Source of the DNA: Elysia crispata
Lineage: Eukaryota > Mollusca > Gastropoda > Plakobranchidae
Assembly (NCBI GenBank): GCA_033675545.1
Contig: JAWDGP010008052.1
Location: forward strand, 838,501 to 902,500
DNA length: 64,000 nucleotides
Direction of reading: 5' to 3'
The first letter of the stretch is position 1, and the number at the start of each line of letters is the position of its first letter. The notes under the pieces were generated by a model. It did no database searches, was not told the DNA's origin, and saw only the letters and a program-made list of their open reading frames with translations. A program made the position numbers and the translations under genes. This document shows positions 16,049-28,870 of the stretch, in pieces.

Positions 16049-17076
16049 ACAGACTGGGCGAAAGATTAGTCAGGAGGGCTAATGTCTCTCCAAAATGTCC
16101 CACTTTGTGCATGACCAAGACGAAATACGTGATATCCGCTGCTGTAAAATTGCGTTAATCTATCTTCTATCAATGGCTATAAACTACACATTATCAGCTT
16201 AGTGTATTTCTGATTTAGGTTATTGAATAACCTTAGTGCAGCGCGAAGTCCATATCAGTAGAAACCGCCGGGTAGTTGACTGTTATTAATTGTAATGAAG
16301 ATTTTAAATACCAGTCCTTAAAGCCGAAACAAAATCAACATTCAGTTCTATTCGAACCAAACATGGAAAATAAGTTAGTGATTACCAAGTATAACGCTAA
16401 ACTGAATCAATAAAGTATGTGAGGCACAGTAAATCTCATAGATATGTTAAAAAGAGAATGACAATTATTTCACAGCTAAGAGAAAAGAATAAGCCGGGGA
16501 CTTCATAATATGATTTTGTGCCCCGTAAAGAAACAATTAACAACCTATTCAAATCCGCTGTGCCTTGCTTGTTCTCTTATGCTATCTTTATGTCTTGCCA
16601 ATTTTTGATCTTGTGCTTTTGCCGGTGATGTTGTAATCCGAACCCAATAGCCAAACCTGTCCATAATTAATGCTCTGTGTATCGTTCTTTCTTCTAAAGG
16701 AGGCAGTCATGCGGTGACGCCGTAAGTTATGGTAAGATGATTAATCCTTTTATTCATAATGAGATTCTGAAGGAATCTGTTCCCCGTAAAATCTTTTCGG
16801 CATCGTTTCCGTTAATTAAAAAAAAAAATACCATCAAACAGTCGACGATTTCATTTGACCCGCCTCAATGTTTTTAATCTACGCACAGCAATTCTACAAA
16901 ATCTATTTATATGTCTCTTCGCGAACTTCTTAAAAAAAAAAAAAGACTTAAATAGTAGACCAGATTTCTTAAGATATGGAGGGGAAAAAAAGAGACGTGT
17001 AAATTGGACATATTAACGAAAGAGTAAATGCCCTCTAAGAGAGCAATGCATCTAGTAATCAACCAAGTTGGCTTAC

Positions 17077-17092
17077 CCCCCCCCCCCCGAAA

Positions 17093-17133
<41 letters not shown>
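17077..17133. repeat. C-run, A-run and (TA)n junction
   Basis: About a dozen C bases, a G, a run of A bases, then about 16 TA units. It is one of several homopolymer junctions of this kind in the window. Confidence 0.95.
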
Positions 17134-17136
<3 letters not shown>

Positions 17137-17702
17137 AACAACAAGCAGACAAACAAACAAACTAAAAATACACCCCCTAAATAAAACAAAAAAAAAAAAA
17201 CAAAAAAAAAAAACAAAAACAAACAACAAACAACAAAAAACAAAAACAAAAAACAAAAGACAACCCAAAACAGGGAATGTCATTACTATGTGAACATAAG
17301 GTCAACATCCTGGCCAATCCGTATTCTCACCCAATTTAGCCTCGCACTCACTCTCGTGAACTGTCTCTAGACTCTGGCCATGTCGCGACCTTGCACATGT
17401 CGAATCACGGGCTCTCTGCGTATTCTTGACAAGAATTAAATTATCACTTCCGCTCTGGATGGAATCTTTGTGGCAAAGACACGGGTGTCAGGTCTCGCTG
17501 ACACCCACTGTCTCGCCACCAAGGTACTTCGTAAAGTAGAGTAGTGTGTCCGGTCATACATGTGACGAGAATGGTGTGGAGCGGGTTTTATACGACTATC
17601 CGAAACTTATACGAGGGCAATAGTCTTCACACAATGCGATCTTTCTTTTCTATCGTCGGGGTGTTAAGAACTGAGGTGCGCACAATGTAAACAGAAACTT
17701 AC

Positions 17703-17848
17703 CTGTTCATTCAATAAGGGATACAACACCAACTCTCATTCTATTTCTGTATGGTTTCAGCTGGTTCTTTGTTGCTGTTTGTTTCTTCTATATGTTTCAT
17801 CTTGCCATACATTCTTCGAAAGGTTTTCCTGTACATCCGACCGCAAGG
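17703..17848 (-). CDS. Possible terminal-type exon (weak)
   Basis: On the minus strand an acceptor TTATTTTCCCAG precedes a frame PCGRMYRKTFRRMYGKMKHI that ends in TAG after 35 residues; a GTAAGT donor lies downstream at 17702. The very basic stretch resembles a receptor cytoplasmic tail, but no transmembrane exon was found nearby. It may be chance. Confidence 0.18.
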
Positions 17849-18738
17849 CTGGGAAAATAATACATGTATGTAAGTTTATCGGTTACAATTGAGGGCGATC
17901 TTATTAAAAAAGCCATTTAGAAAAAAAAAAGTGTACTGTATCCTATGTTAACACATTAACTTTTACAGCAGACTTAGGATAGAAAGTAGTTAAGCTTTCA
18001 ACCGACCTTCGATTTAACATCGCCCGTTTAGCGCGGAATCATTCTAAGTCCCTATATATTTCTATAAATTCAAAGCATTCGTGCTCTTGAAGGGTAAATA
18101 AATTTAGTTATTTGACCTTTTCTTTTAACCACCGCCTCGGTACAATCATAGCAAATCATGTTTCATAAGAACATGACATTTCTCCTTAGTTTAAAAAAAC
18201 TTTTGGTACTCTTTCACCGTATCTTGTTTGTTAGGTCCTACAGTTACTTTCTTTTATTGCCAAAAAATACTTTTGCTTTGCTTGTGACTTTTACATGAAC
18301 TTTACTATTGTTAACGAAAACCGTTGTTCTTTTGTTTAAACCTTGTTACGCAATTCTCTTTTTTTTCGCCAATTCCCTTCGCGAATGTAATGGGAACGAA
18401 ATTGCTTTGCTCAGCTTATTCTAAAAATACTGTGGGAACTTCCACAGCCTGAGAAATCTTATTATTAACCTTTTATACTTTGCCTTCGTTCTTTCTTTCT
18501 TTTTTTTATAGCATATGAACTTTTTTATTGTTTAAAAATTTGCATCTTACGCAATGGTAATGTTCCAAACTAATGCATAAATGTCATCAACGCAAGAAGT
18601 TTTTTTCTTGCTGCTAAACATTTGGGAAACAGTGAGAAATATCACACGAGGTCAGAGTGCGCTGCAATCTAGACCTTTGTTGTTCTTCTGATGAGTTGAT
18701 AACATAATTCTGTTCAGCATTGCGATGTTCCTACCGTG
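17849..18738. other. No gene seen
   Basis: AT-rich sequence without a convincing frame, repeat array or splice pair. It contains short T-runs and ends at the minisatellite beginning near 18740. Confidence 0.5.
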
Positions 18739-18739
18739 T

Positions 18740-19008
18740 GGATGAAGGCATGTGTTTGCGTGAGAAGGCATGTGTTTGTCTGTGAGAAGGCGTGTGTTTG
18801 TGTGTGAGAAGGCGTGGGTTGTGTGTGAGATGGCTTGTGTTCGTGTGAGAAGGCGTGGGTTGTGTGTGAGATGGCTTGTGTTCGTGTGAGAAGGCATGTG
18901 TTTGTGTGTGAGAAGGCATGGGTTTGTGTGTGAGAAGGCATGTGTTCGTGTGTAAGAAGGCGTGTGTTTGTGTGTGAGAAGGCATGTGTTCGTGTGTGAG
19001 AAGGGATC
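18740..19008. repeat. Minisatellite, unit about 20-22 bp
   Basis: About a dozen copies of a unit of the form GAGAAGGCATGTGTTTGTGT with length variants caused by GT insertions and some GAGATGGCTTGTGTTC versions. Minus-strand frames read as repeats of the type MPSHTNTHAFSHT and are not a gene. Confidence 0.92.
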
Positions 19009-19453
19009 ATCAAGGTGGATTGTGATCTAGAACAGTATTTGCTCTATATCTCCGTCATTCTGCCCACTTCTGTCTCTATCTATCTGCCTCTGTGTGGTTT
19101 TCTTCTTTTTTTTTTAATTATTCCTCTCGTGAAAAGTCATTAAACAAAATAATAATGATGTTTGCTTGTTTGTCAGACTGAAGCCCATGCTTATTTTCCC
19201 CCACATTACTTGCAATTACCACACGGCTCCTTTGAGATGCATACTCCTTGGGTTTCTCTATGCAAACAGAGATGTCGATTCCTTCTATAAAACGTTCTTG
19301 TCAATGTGTAAACAAAAATATCCTAAAAAATTCCGCTTCTAAATATTTCAGAGGGAATTTGTCAAATACATATCTGGTTTTCTTGTTACTGTAATAAAAC
19401 ACTTTGTGATACATTTAAACATCAAGTCAGCTTTTCCCCCCTCATCCCTTCAT

Positions 19454-19456
<3 letters not shown>

Positions 19457-19523
<67 letters not shown>
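19457..19523. repeat. (CT)n microsatellite
   Basis: Uninterrupted CT run of about 67 bp in a pyrimidine-rich neighbourhood (19440-19620). Confidence 0.97.
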
Positions 19524-19526
<3 letters not shown>

Positions 19527-19790
19527 TCTCCTTGTCCTCCTCCTTCATCTCTATCTTTTTCCTTTTTCTTGTTGTTTTGCAATTTGTTGTTCTTGTTCTT
19601 TTTTTTTTTTTGCTCTCTCTCTCTCTCTCTTGTCTATCATTCTTTATTATTTCAAAAAGTATTCTTTTCTCACGCCGCTTATTTTACTTCGCCTTAATTT
19701 TTTTTGAAAGTTTAAAATTATGTATTGATATTTTATCGAATTTTCTGTAAAGGCCTATGTCTGTCACCTCTAGTTTCTGTCTGTCTGTCC

Positions 19791-19793
<3 letters not shown>

Positions 19794-19869
<76 letters not shown>
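19794..19869. repeat. (CT)n microsatellite
   Basis: CT run of about 76 bp preceded by CTGT units, with further CT-rich sequence to about 20010. Confidence 0.97.
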
Positions 19870-19873
<4 letters not shown>

Positions 19874-20099
19874 CCCCTCTCTCTCTCTTATTTTCTCTTG
19901 AGTCAAATACATCTATCACGCTATTCCTCTCTCCTTTTACCCTTTTCCATTCTCTCTCTCTCTGTCACTCCTCCTTTTCCACTGCTCCTATTGTCTGTCT
20001 GCCTGTCTCTCTCTATCTCTGTTCCTCCCTTGTTATGCATCTTCAAAACAACTCGAGATTCTCTATCAAGCTATCCAGACTATCTCAACTAAGCTCAAA

Positions 20100-21045
20100 T
20101 CTCACGGTCAGAGCGTTTTCCTATGAATACTAATTTCCTTTCGTGCATAAAGAAAAATCCAAGGCAAGCCGTGATCTGCATCTTTATCCATTGTATTCGA
20201 ACAGGGTCTCCTTGAAAAGTAATCTGATTACTAAAGTGTATTCGAGAAGGGTCGATTCCAGAGTCCGATTACTGTTTCTTAAATCCAATTTCCTATATAA
20301 AAGTTTAGTGAAAGTACCAAATATTACAAATCAACAATTTAAGATGCGCTATAAAAATTTCGAGCTAAGAATTATGAATACTATAATTATTAAATTGTGT
20401 TTTTAATTTTTTTTTTGTTTCGTTTTTTATTTTTAGTTCAATGATAGACATGCACAAGTATAATTCTCTCCCCCACCCCAAAAAAAAAAAAAACAAAAAA
20501 CAAAAAAACAAAACAAAAAAAAAAAAACCAAAACAAAAAAAATTCCGATCATTGAAATTTTATTGCTTACAAAGTTGAGATATGCATTTAACAGGAAATT
20601 TCTAAAGAAACAGATACATTTGGTTAAGTATGCACTTTCTCAACTTTCTCTTTCCCAGGCAATGTAAGTCAGGCATTAACATTCAGCCTCAACCACTAGG
20701 ATTTCAAGAATCTCTCGATTCATACCATACAATAATATGATTTGAAATAGAATACGGCCTACGGTATATTAATTATTATCCTGGTTTATAGAGAGTATCA
20801 TATGTTATCTGGTCTTATGTAATCGAAAATTATTTTTCTGTCCGATTTTGGAAAACCGTCTGCCGCTTTCAAGCTCTTATGCGTCTTCATGTAGTTTCGC
20901 GCGACTAGATGGGAAAGGGAAAGGGAAGTAAGCACGTCTAGCTAGCTGAGCTCTTCCTGGGTTAACGTTCCTGGTTCCTTCTGATAATAATTATTCTTAT
21001 AAGTCCGCCGTCCCCACCATCGGCTTCAAATTTCGCTCCTCTGCG
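20100..21045. other. Non-coding stretch, possible promoter region at right
   Basis: A/C-rich homopolymer tract at 20461-20545. About 20830-21045 is more balanced in composition (GTCTGCCGC, TTTCGCGCGAC, AGTCCGCCGTCCCC) and leads into a small candidate first exon. No TATA-type box was noted. Confidence 0.4.
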
Positions 21046-21069
21046 ATGGAAGAGCAAATAGAGACACAG
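21046..21069 (+). CDS. Candidate short first coding exon (MEEQIETQ)
   Basis: An ATG in a strong context (GCGATGG) opens eight codons, MEEQIETQ, ending at CACAG^GTAAGA in phase 0. It has the same phase as the exon at 11307-11429, so it could be an alternative start feeding the same downstream exon. The exon is too short to prove from sequence. Confidence 0.3.
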
Positions 21070-22570
21070 GTAAGACTATGTATTTCTTTCATTTTGATGT
21101 GGAACTATATTGCAATGTATAATATATTGTGTTTGAACATGTCTTTGAACCTGTTATTGCTTTTCTGCTATTGGTCCGAATCTCGTGTCAGTCGGTGTAA
21201 GGCCGGGGTATAGGGTTATGCATTACCATCACTGCTTGACGGGGTTTTTTATATTAAAGAATATTAGGAGACGAGTTTGATATTTGCAGTAGATAATGTT
21301 TTTTGGAATCAGTATCGCATGACCGAAATGAAACCAAAATACAAAATTTATACAAAATTAAATATTAATAAGCTTTCGAAATGTTGGAGCGGAATATTCA
21401 TAAAGACAAACCAGGCTTGAAGATTTTTATTGCCATGAAGTGCGTACTCATATATAATATTTCCCGAACGAATTATTCATCAAATTGCTCCGTTTTTACA
21501 AGATAAGATTAATGTTTTAGTACCTTTATGCCCAATTTTCGTATTAGAGGCATACTATTCCTAACTTGCGATGTATTTTAACTTGCGATATATTTTGCTG
21601 TTTCTTATTATGTTATTGTCATCCGCTATTTGCCGATTTCATATACCATACCGCAAGAATACTAGTATAAAAAAAAATTAGTGACAGTTCGTCTTTTTCT
21701 ATTCATCAGCATTCCTGAAGACAATCATTTGGGAAAATTAATGTGAGATGAAACTTACAGTTAACAACGATTGCACCCCCCCCCCCCCCCCCCACACACA
21801 CACCCTCCTCTTCTTTCTCTCTCTGTCTCTTCTCTCTTTCTCAATCTCTCCAGCTCCCTGTCTCTCTTTCTCAAACTCGCCGTTCTCTATTTCTCAACCC
21901 CTCTCTCTTTCTTAATCACTCACTCTCACACACACACACACACACTCAATCTCTTGCTCTGTCGTTAACGTTTCTTAGAAAATACTGGAGCAAGCCATTC
22001 TTCCAGGAGCAACTATTTTACATCATGCTTTTTTTGTTTTTGTTTTAAAGTATCCCTGACCATGATGAACGTGTGATCAATGCACTCGAGAAACATCTCC
22101 ATGGCAGTTTACACCATAACTACAACGCAAACCCGCAACAATTCGTAACATGAACACAACTCTGTCGCTTTAGCTGATTTGCCACGTCGTCAATCTAAAA
22201 AAAAAATGCGACCACGTAATATCACCACAACTGTGATATTCATGTTAAGTCTTCTCCAAGAGCACTACTGTCCAAAAAGAAAAACGCCGTACAGAATGTC
22301 TCATTATGCTTTGAAAGTGGAAGCCATTTTCTTCATGGTGCAAGCACAGTCTGTGCGCCTGCGTAAAGCTAATGCAGCGGTTCTCTCTTTTATCTACGAA
22401 ATGGTTTAAATTCCAGATCACTACATACACAAGCCGTTCCCTATTTTGTGAGTACATAGGTGTGGCTTAAGCACGCTTGCCCGTGTTTCCTGGTTTCCTA
22501 TTTCCCCTACTAATAGCAATTTTAGCAGTCAAACCGCTTTTTTCTCTTTTATCGCCTTTGGCTTTTCTTT

Positions 22571-22634
<64 letters not shown>

Positions 22635-23478
22635 AAGGGGAGCGTTAGCTTATTTTGAGAAATTCAAATTCAGATCTGTTTATTGATTCCTTTCAACGCT
22701 CGATATCAGCAGGTACACAAAAGAAGGACTTCTATGAACCTGCACAAGGCTATGCATCATTAGAAACTTATTTTTGTTCCTAACTACTCCGTTTTTTGTT
22801 AAGCGTTCAGAAGGGTCGTTGAAGGAATTTGGAAAATAATAAATTTAATTGTTTTACCATAATGATTTATGTTCTCTTTATCATGAACAAGGATGTGCAC
22901 TTTTCATACTCTTTTTGAAAAGCGGTGCTTTGGGTCAGACGGTTACCGAAAACTTTGCTGACCACGTCCACGCTTTACTTTCATTTTCCCTTCGAATTCA
23001 TCTATTTTGTATTCCTATCTACATTTGTACTCCCGATATTTCTACGACTTTTAACTTGTGAAAAAGAAAACGAAAAAAACAAAAACAGAAAACAAAACCA
23101 AAAAAAAAAAACAACAAAAAACCACCTCCACCATCAAAAAAAACTTTGTAGCTTAATTTCTTTTCTTCGGAAAAAAAAATTGTCATTTTCCTCATAAAAA
23201 AGAGCAACAGAAAAAGGAAACCTGTATTGCTTTATATTAACTTCCTCAAAGAGAAGCGAAAAACGAAGCAGCCAAATCTATCTTTTAAGCTTGTTTACTG
23301 ACACTCCCTCCCCACCCCTTAACCCCTTTGTCAGCGCATCTCTCTTGCAGTATCCCGACCACAGTATCCTGATTGTAGCCTTGGGTTCTTCAACAGGAAG
23401 TTGTACCGATCCAAATAATAATGTTTTGCATTGTCATCGTTCATGTCCAAGATGATAGTCTCTTACTTTTTTGTTCCC

Positions 23479-23483
<5 letters not shown>
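21070..23483. other. No gene seen; several simple repeats
   Basis: Contains a C-run followed by CA units (about 21776-21803), a (CA)n at about 21926-21945, an uninterrupted (AT)n at 22573-22632 and A-rich sequence at 23060-23125. No conserved frame. Confidence 0.55.
22573..22632. repeat. (AT)n microsatellite
   Basis: Uninterrupted AT run of about 60 bp. Confidence 0.97.

Positions 23484-23541
<58 letters not shown>
23484..23541. repeat. (CT)n microsatellite
   Basis: Uninterrupted CT run of about 58 bp. Confidence 0.97.
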
Positions 23542-23542
<1 letters not shown>

Positions 23543-23865
23543 CATGACCCCAGCTCCCTCATTTCTTTAAATTCCTTTTTTTTTTTTAAACAAAACTCTC
23601 GCAGTTTTAGAACATCGATCTGGCGTTGGGCGAAATAACTGGTCTCAGGTGGGCGCGAAAATACATTACAACTCCGTCACCTTAGAACAGGTAGACTGAG
23701 GGAAAGGATGTTCGTGTTAGTAATTATGTCCTGTTGTTATCATCTGTTTCTCTTACACTCCAAACAGCCAGGGCACAATTTTACCTATGATTGATTTAGT
23801 CACCATCAAAGGCTGGCTGAGAACTTGATATATATAGTGTGAACAACTGAGAGATTAACTCAGTG

Positions 23866-25410
<1,545 letters not shown>

Positions 25411-25494
25411 CTGGCTCTGTCCTTCCCTCTCCCTCTCTCTCCCTCTCTTTCTCTCCCTCTGCCTCTCTCTTTCTCCCTCTCCCTCTCTCTCCCC

Positions 25495-25549
<55 letters not shown>

Positions 25550-25935
25550 TTTGACTCTCTGCGTCCCTGTTTGCGTGCTCGCAAGGAGATATAGGGGAGC
25601 TAATCCAAAACGTACGGATCGATCGTCATGATAGGGAAAGTGAGGGAGATTAGAGTGAGATAGGGAGCTTGAGAGAAGTGGGGGAAAAGAGAGAGTGAGA
25701 GAGAAAGGAGGAGAGTGTAAGCGAGAAAGAGAGAGAGAGAGATGAGGCGTAAAGCAAGATAGTGTTTGCCAGAGATGATAGTCGGAGATAGAGAATGAGA
25801 GAATGAGAGAGACAGACAGACAGACATACAGAGTATGAGAGAAAGACATACAGAGAGAAAGAGAGAGGAAGAGAGAGTATGAGAGAGACAGAGAGAGTGA
25901 AAGAAAGAGAGAGAGACAGAGAGAGCAAGAGGCGG
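25411..25935. repeat. CT-rich arm facing a GA-rich arm (low-complexity inverted repeat)
   Basis: About 25411-25560 is CT-rich with a pure (CT)n core at about 25501-25545. After roughly 70 nt, 25629-25935 is GA-rich (GAGAGA with GACAGACA variants). The arms can pair imperfectly. A 262-codon minus-strand frame across it is a translation of simple repeats. Confidence 0.85.
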
Positions 25936-26238
25936 AGAACACACGAAAAGTGTCGCATCGTATCGTAGTCAGACACGTGGACTCAAAAGGTGTTTTCTTC
26001 TTTGGTTGCCGCGTGCACTTGCTGTAAGATATATTAAGAGTAAGGGAAGAACAGGCCTTACAAATCAATCTCGCGCACAAACCTCGAGCTCACCGGCTAA
26101 CTGACCTGGGGTGTCGGGGCGACTATCGTGCGAGGCGAAGATCATCACAAACATGGATTATACTCTCTAGATCTCTCTGCCAACGTGCACCGTCAGATGG
26201 TGGTGGGCGGAGAGCCACATCCCCGAGTGGGTTCCAGC

Positions 26239-26246
26239 TATTTAAG
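26239..26246 (+). promoter_or_regulatory. Candidate TATA box (TATTTAAG)
   Basis: GCTATTTAAGGGC, with G/C flanks, sits in a mildly GC-rich patch (26090-26240) unlike its AT-rich surroundings. No start-codon exon with a donor was found just downstream, so the target is unknown. Confidence 0.3.
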
Positions 26247-28523
26247 GGCTTGGGAAAAACTCGTAACGTTTATCCGTTAATTGTGAAAGGCTAACGGTGA
26301 GCTCAAATGATCTAATGATTCACCGTATTGCTCCAACGGGCGTTGATTTAGTCCAGTGATAAAGAAGAAGTTATGTGTTAACTTTTTTTTTTCGCATTTT
26401 TTCGCATTTTTTAAAACAGTGATATTTTCTCGTGTATAGTGTTAAAAACTCGCACGTTTACTTAGAGTAATGTTATATTAGGTTTATAGTTTTTTACAAG
26501 ATGAGAGAAATGGATTTCAAAAGTCGGTTTAAATGTGCAGGTTTACTGTGTTATTATTGTGTTCGTTGCTGAGGAATCTCACTTTTCTTTCCTGGTGCCG
26601 TTTGTTTTCACAGGATGAAATAGCAGCATGCCATCTGTAATGATCCTTTTATATTCCGCTCAATATAAGAGGTGGATTCATATTCATGTTGAAGTAGTAC
26701 TCACAATAAATGACAATAATCTTTGTGAATAGGATAATTTTTACTCGGGAAAACCCCCCACCAAAGCAACCACTTTTGTAACGAGGTTTTATATGGCAAG
26801 ACTGCAATTACACAATTAACTTTATTCTGTTTTTCGTTGGCAGTAAGGCTGGTGAGAAAAAGTTTTAATCATTTTAGATAGCTCCCCCCCACTCTTCCCC
26901 CTCCCCCCCCCCCTCAAAAAAAAATTATAGGCACTCATTTTTTTTTTTTAATTCGGTGATTGGATTATACATCTCTGCAGATAACTGATTCGTTACAAAG
27001 TAGCAATGTCTTTTTCTCCTCCTTTACGTAGCAGAATGTACGCGGTTCCTTCATTCCTGGAAGTGAAAAAAAAAAGAAAAGGTTTTTGGTAGAGAGTAAA
27101 GGCCTAGCAAGGAGATGTGAGAAGAATAGTCGGCACCGGCTGAGCGTCTGGCTCATAAAAGTGTTTGATTAATAATTGATTTTGATAATGTCACGCTAGT
27201 ATTGTATTGCTTTCTTGTCGCGATTTTGTTTCGTAGCATGTCTTTAGGTCTCTGACCTCGGGTTGGTTCCCGTTTCGGTACACCAAGAATACTGTGCATA
27301 CATTTTTGAACGCTATAAGTTCTATAAAACTGGTTCAGTACTGGTTATCACTGTAGGATATGCGCGTTTTGTGTTCATCTGCCAGTATCTAGAATTTAGA
27401 TCAGTGGTTTTTCGTTTTCTCTTGAGTTTTCTGGAACTCGTCGGAACTCTATCTTTCGTTTCGGGACCTTTTCACAGCATTATTTAAGCCTCTATCGAAT
27501 GGTGTTCGAATTGAATTCATTCATCCAATTTGGCGATTGCTTGTGAATTTATTTTCACTGGTTTTGTTTAAAAAAGAAAATGAGCCTTGTTAACGGTTAC
27601 TCAGCCATAAACATCGGATATAGCTGTAGGGCCAGTAGAACCCAAGATTCCTTAGAAGCAATAAGTTCTAGTTACCAGTCGAACCAATTTTTGTTGTTGT
27701 TCGCTCAACAAGCCGCTAGGTTAGTTCCTGTCGCCATCTGTCACAGATAAACCGTTCATATTCAGATTGCGTAGCTTAAGACCTGTCTATGAATAACAAT
27801 TATCAGTTCGAACGCAATGTCCTCGGCACTGCTCAGATGTAACGTCTAGACCTTATGGCGGCGATCTATATAAGTGCTTCCACTCTTGTTATAGGTGTGC
27901 TTAGCACTGACCCTTCCGTTTGTTATATTTTTTAAATTTTATTTTACTATTTTTTTTTAATTGTTTTATAATTCCCTGATATTTCAATTTTTTTTTTTTT
28001 TTTACTATAAGTTGGCCTCATGCGTTTAATACAGTGCGCACATTCATTATGAAGAAAAATTGTTCTTTTTTTTCCTCTTTAGTTTTTCTTTCTTTTTTTT
28101 CCCTATGTGCAGCCAAATATTTTTTTAGATATTTATAAAATTCAATGTAGATCATTGGATGTAAAAAAAAACCCAACAATAACAACAACAACAACAACCA
28201 AACAAAGTGGAAAAAAATTGATTAGACTAAAACAAGATGCTCTTTTCATTGTTAACAATATCGTTCAGTAAAAAAAAAAAATGACTTGTGCTTTAAGAGT
28301 AAACAGACGAAAATAATAAAATAAAAAAGGGGGCAGGTAAAGGGCAGCAACTCGTAGAACGTGTGCACACTACGCCGGTTAGTTATTCTTCCCATTCACG
28401 GGCAATCATAGATTTTTCGAACCCAGTATAAATTATTGTGTTTCTGTCATGCGTGTTCTCTGCTACTCTGCTCGGAGCGGAAAATGCAACAGCTGTTGTT
28501 TCTATGTCTATTTTTCACGCTCT

Positions 28524-28527
<4 letters not shown>
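26247..28527. other. No gene seen; homopolymer tracts
   Basis: A C-run/A-run pair at about 26885-26925, T-runs at 27925-28010 and an (AAC)n-like run at about 28178-28200. A promoter-like TATA motif at 27867 is listed separately. Confidence 0.5.
27867..27874 (+). promoter_or_regulatory. Candidate TATA box (TATATAAG)
   Basis: GGCGGCGATC-TATATAAG-TGC matches the canonical TATA box with GC-rich flanks. A start site would be expected near 27895-27905. No coding exon was recognised downstream. Confidence 0.35.
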
Positions 28528-28590
<63 letters not shown>

Positions 28591-28597
28591 CTCACTT

Positions 28598-28640
<43 letters not shown>

Positions 28641-28786
28641 TATAATTGTATGCTTTGGTTTTCTTTTCCATTCTGCTTTACCTCTTTTTCCTATCTATTA
28701 TCTTTCTCTGTACTTGACTGCCTTTCTGCCTACGTCTGTCTGTTTCTCTCCCACGGTCTATTTCTTTATGTCTCTCTGTCTACCGG

Positions 28787-28862
<76 letters not shown>
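28528..28862. repeat. Three (CT)n arrays in close succession
   Basis: CT runs at about 28528-28587, 28601-28638 and 28789-28862, separated by pyrimidine-rich sequence. Open frames across them are Ser-Leu or Arg-Glu repeats. Confidence 0.96.

Positions 28863-28870
<8 letters not shown>

Larger units (their letters stand above)
11559..17702. other. Large AT-rich stretch without recognisable genes
   Basis: No conserved protein was seen on either strand. Contents include a short (CA)n at about 12873-12892, a perfect palindrome at 13132-13172, A- and T-runs at 14880-15090, an A-run of about 29 at 16013-16045, and a C-run/A-run/(TA)n junction at 17077-17133. A mildly GC-richer region lies at 17330-17700. 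If the plus-strand gene at 11235 is real, this would be part of its first long intron. Confidence 0.55.

Noticed and set aside
18652..19013. Ser-His-Thr repeat frames on the minus strand
   Set aside because: Translation of the 20-22 bp minisatellite in several frames at once.
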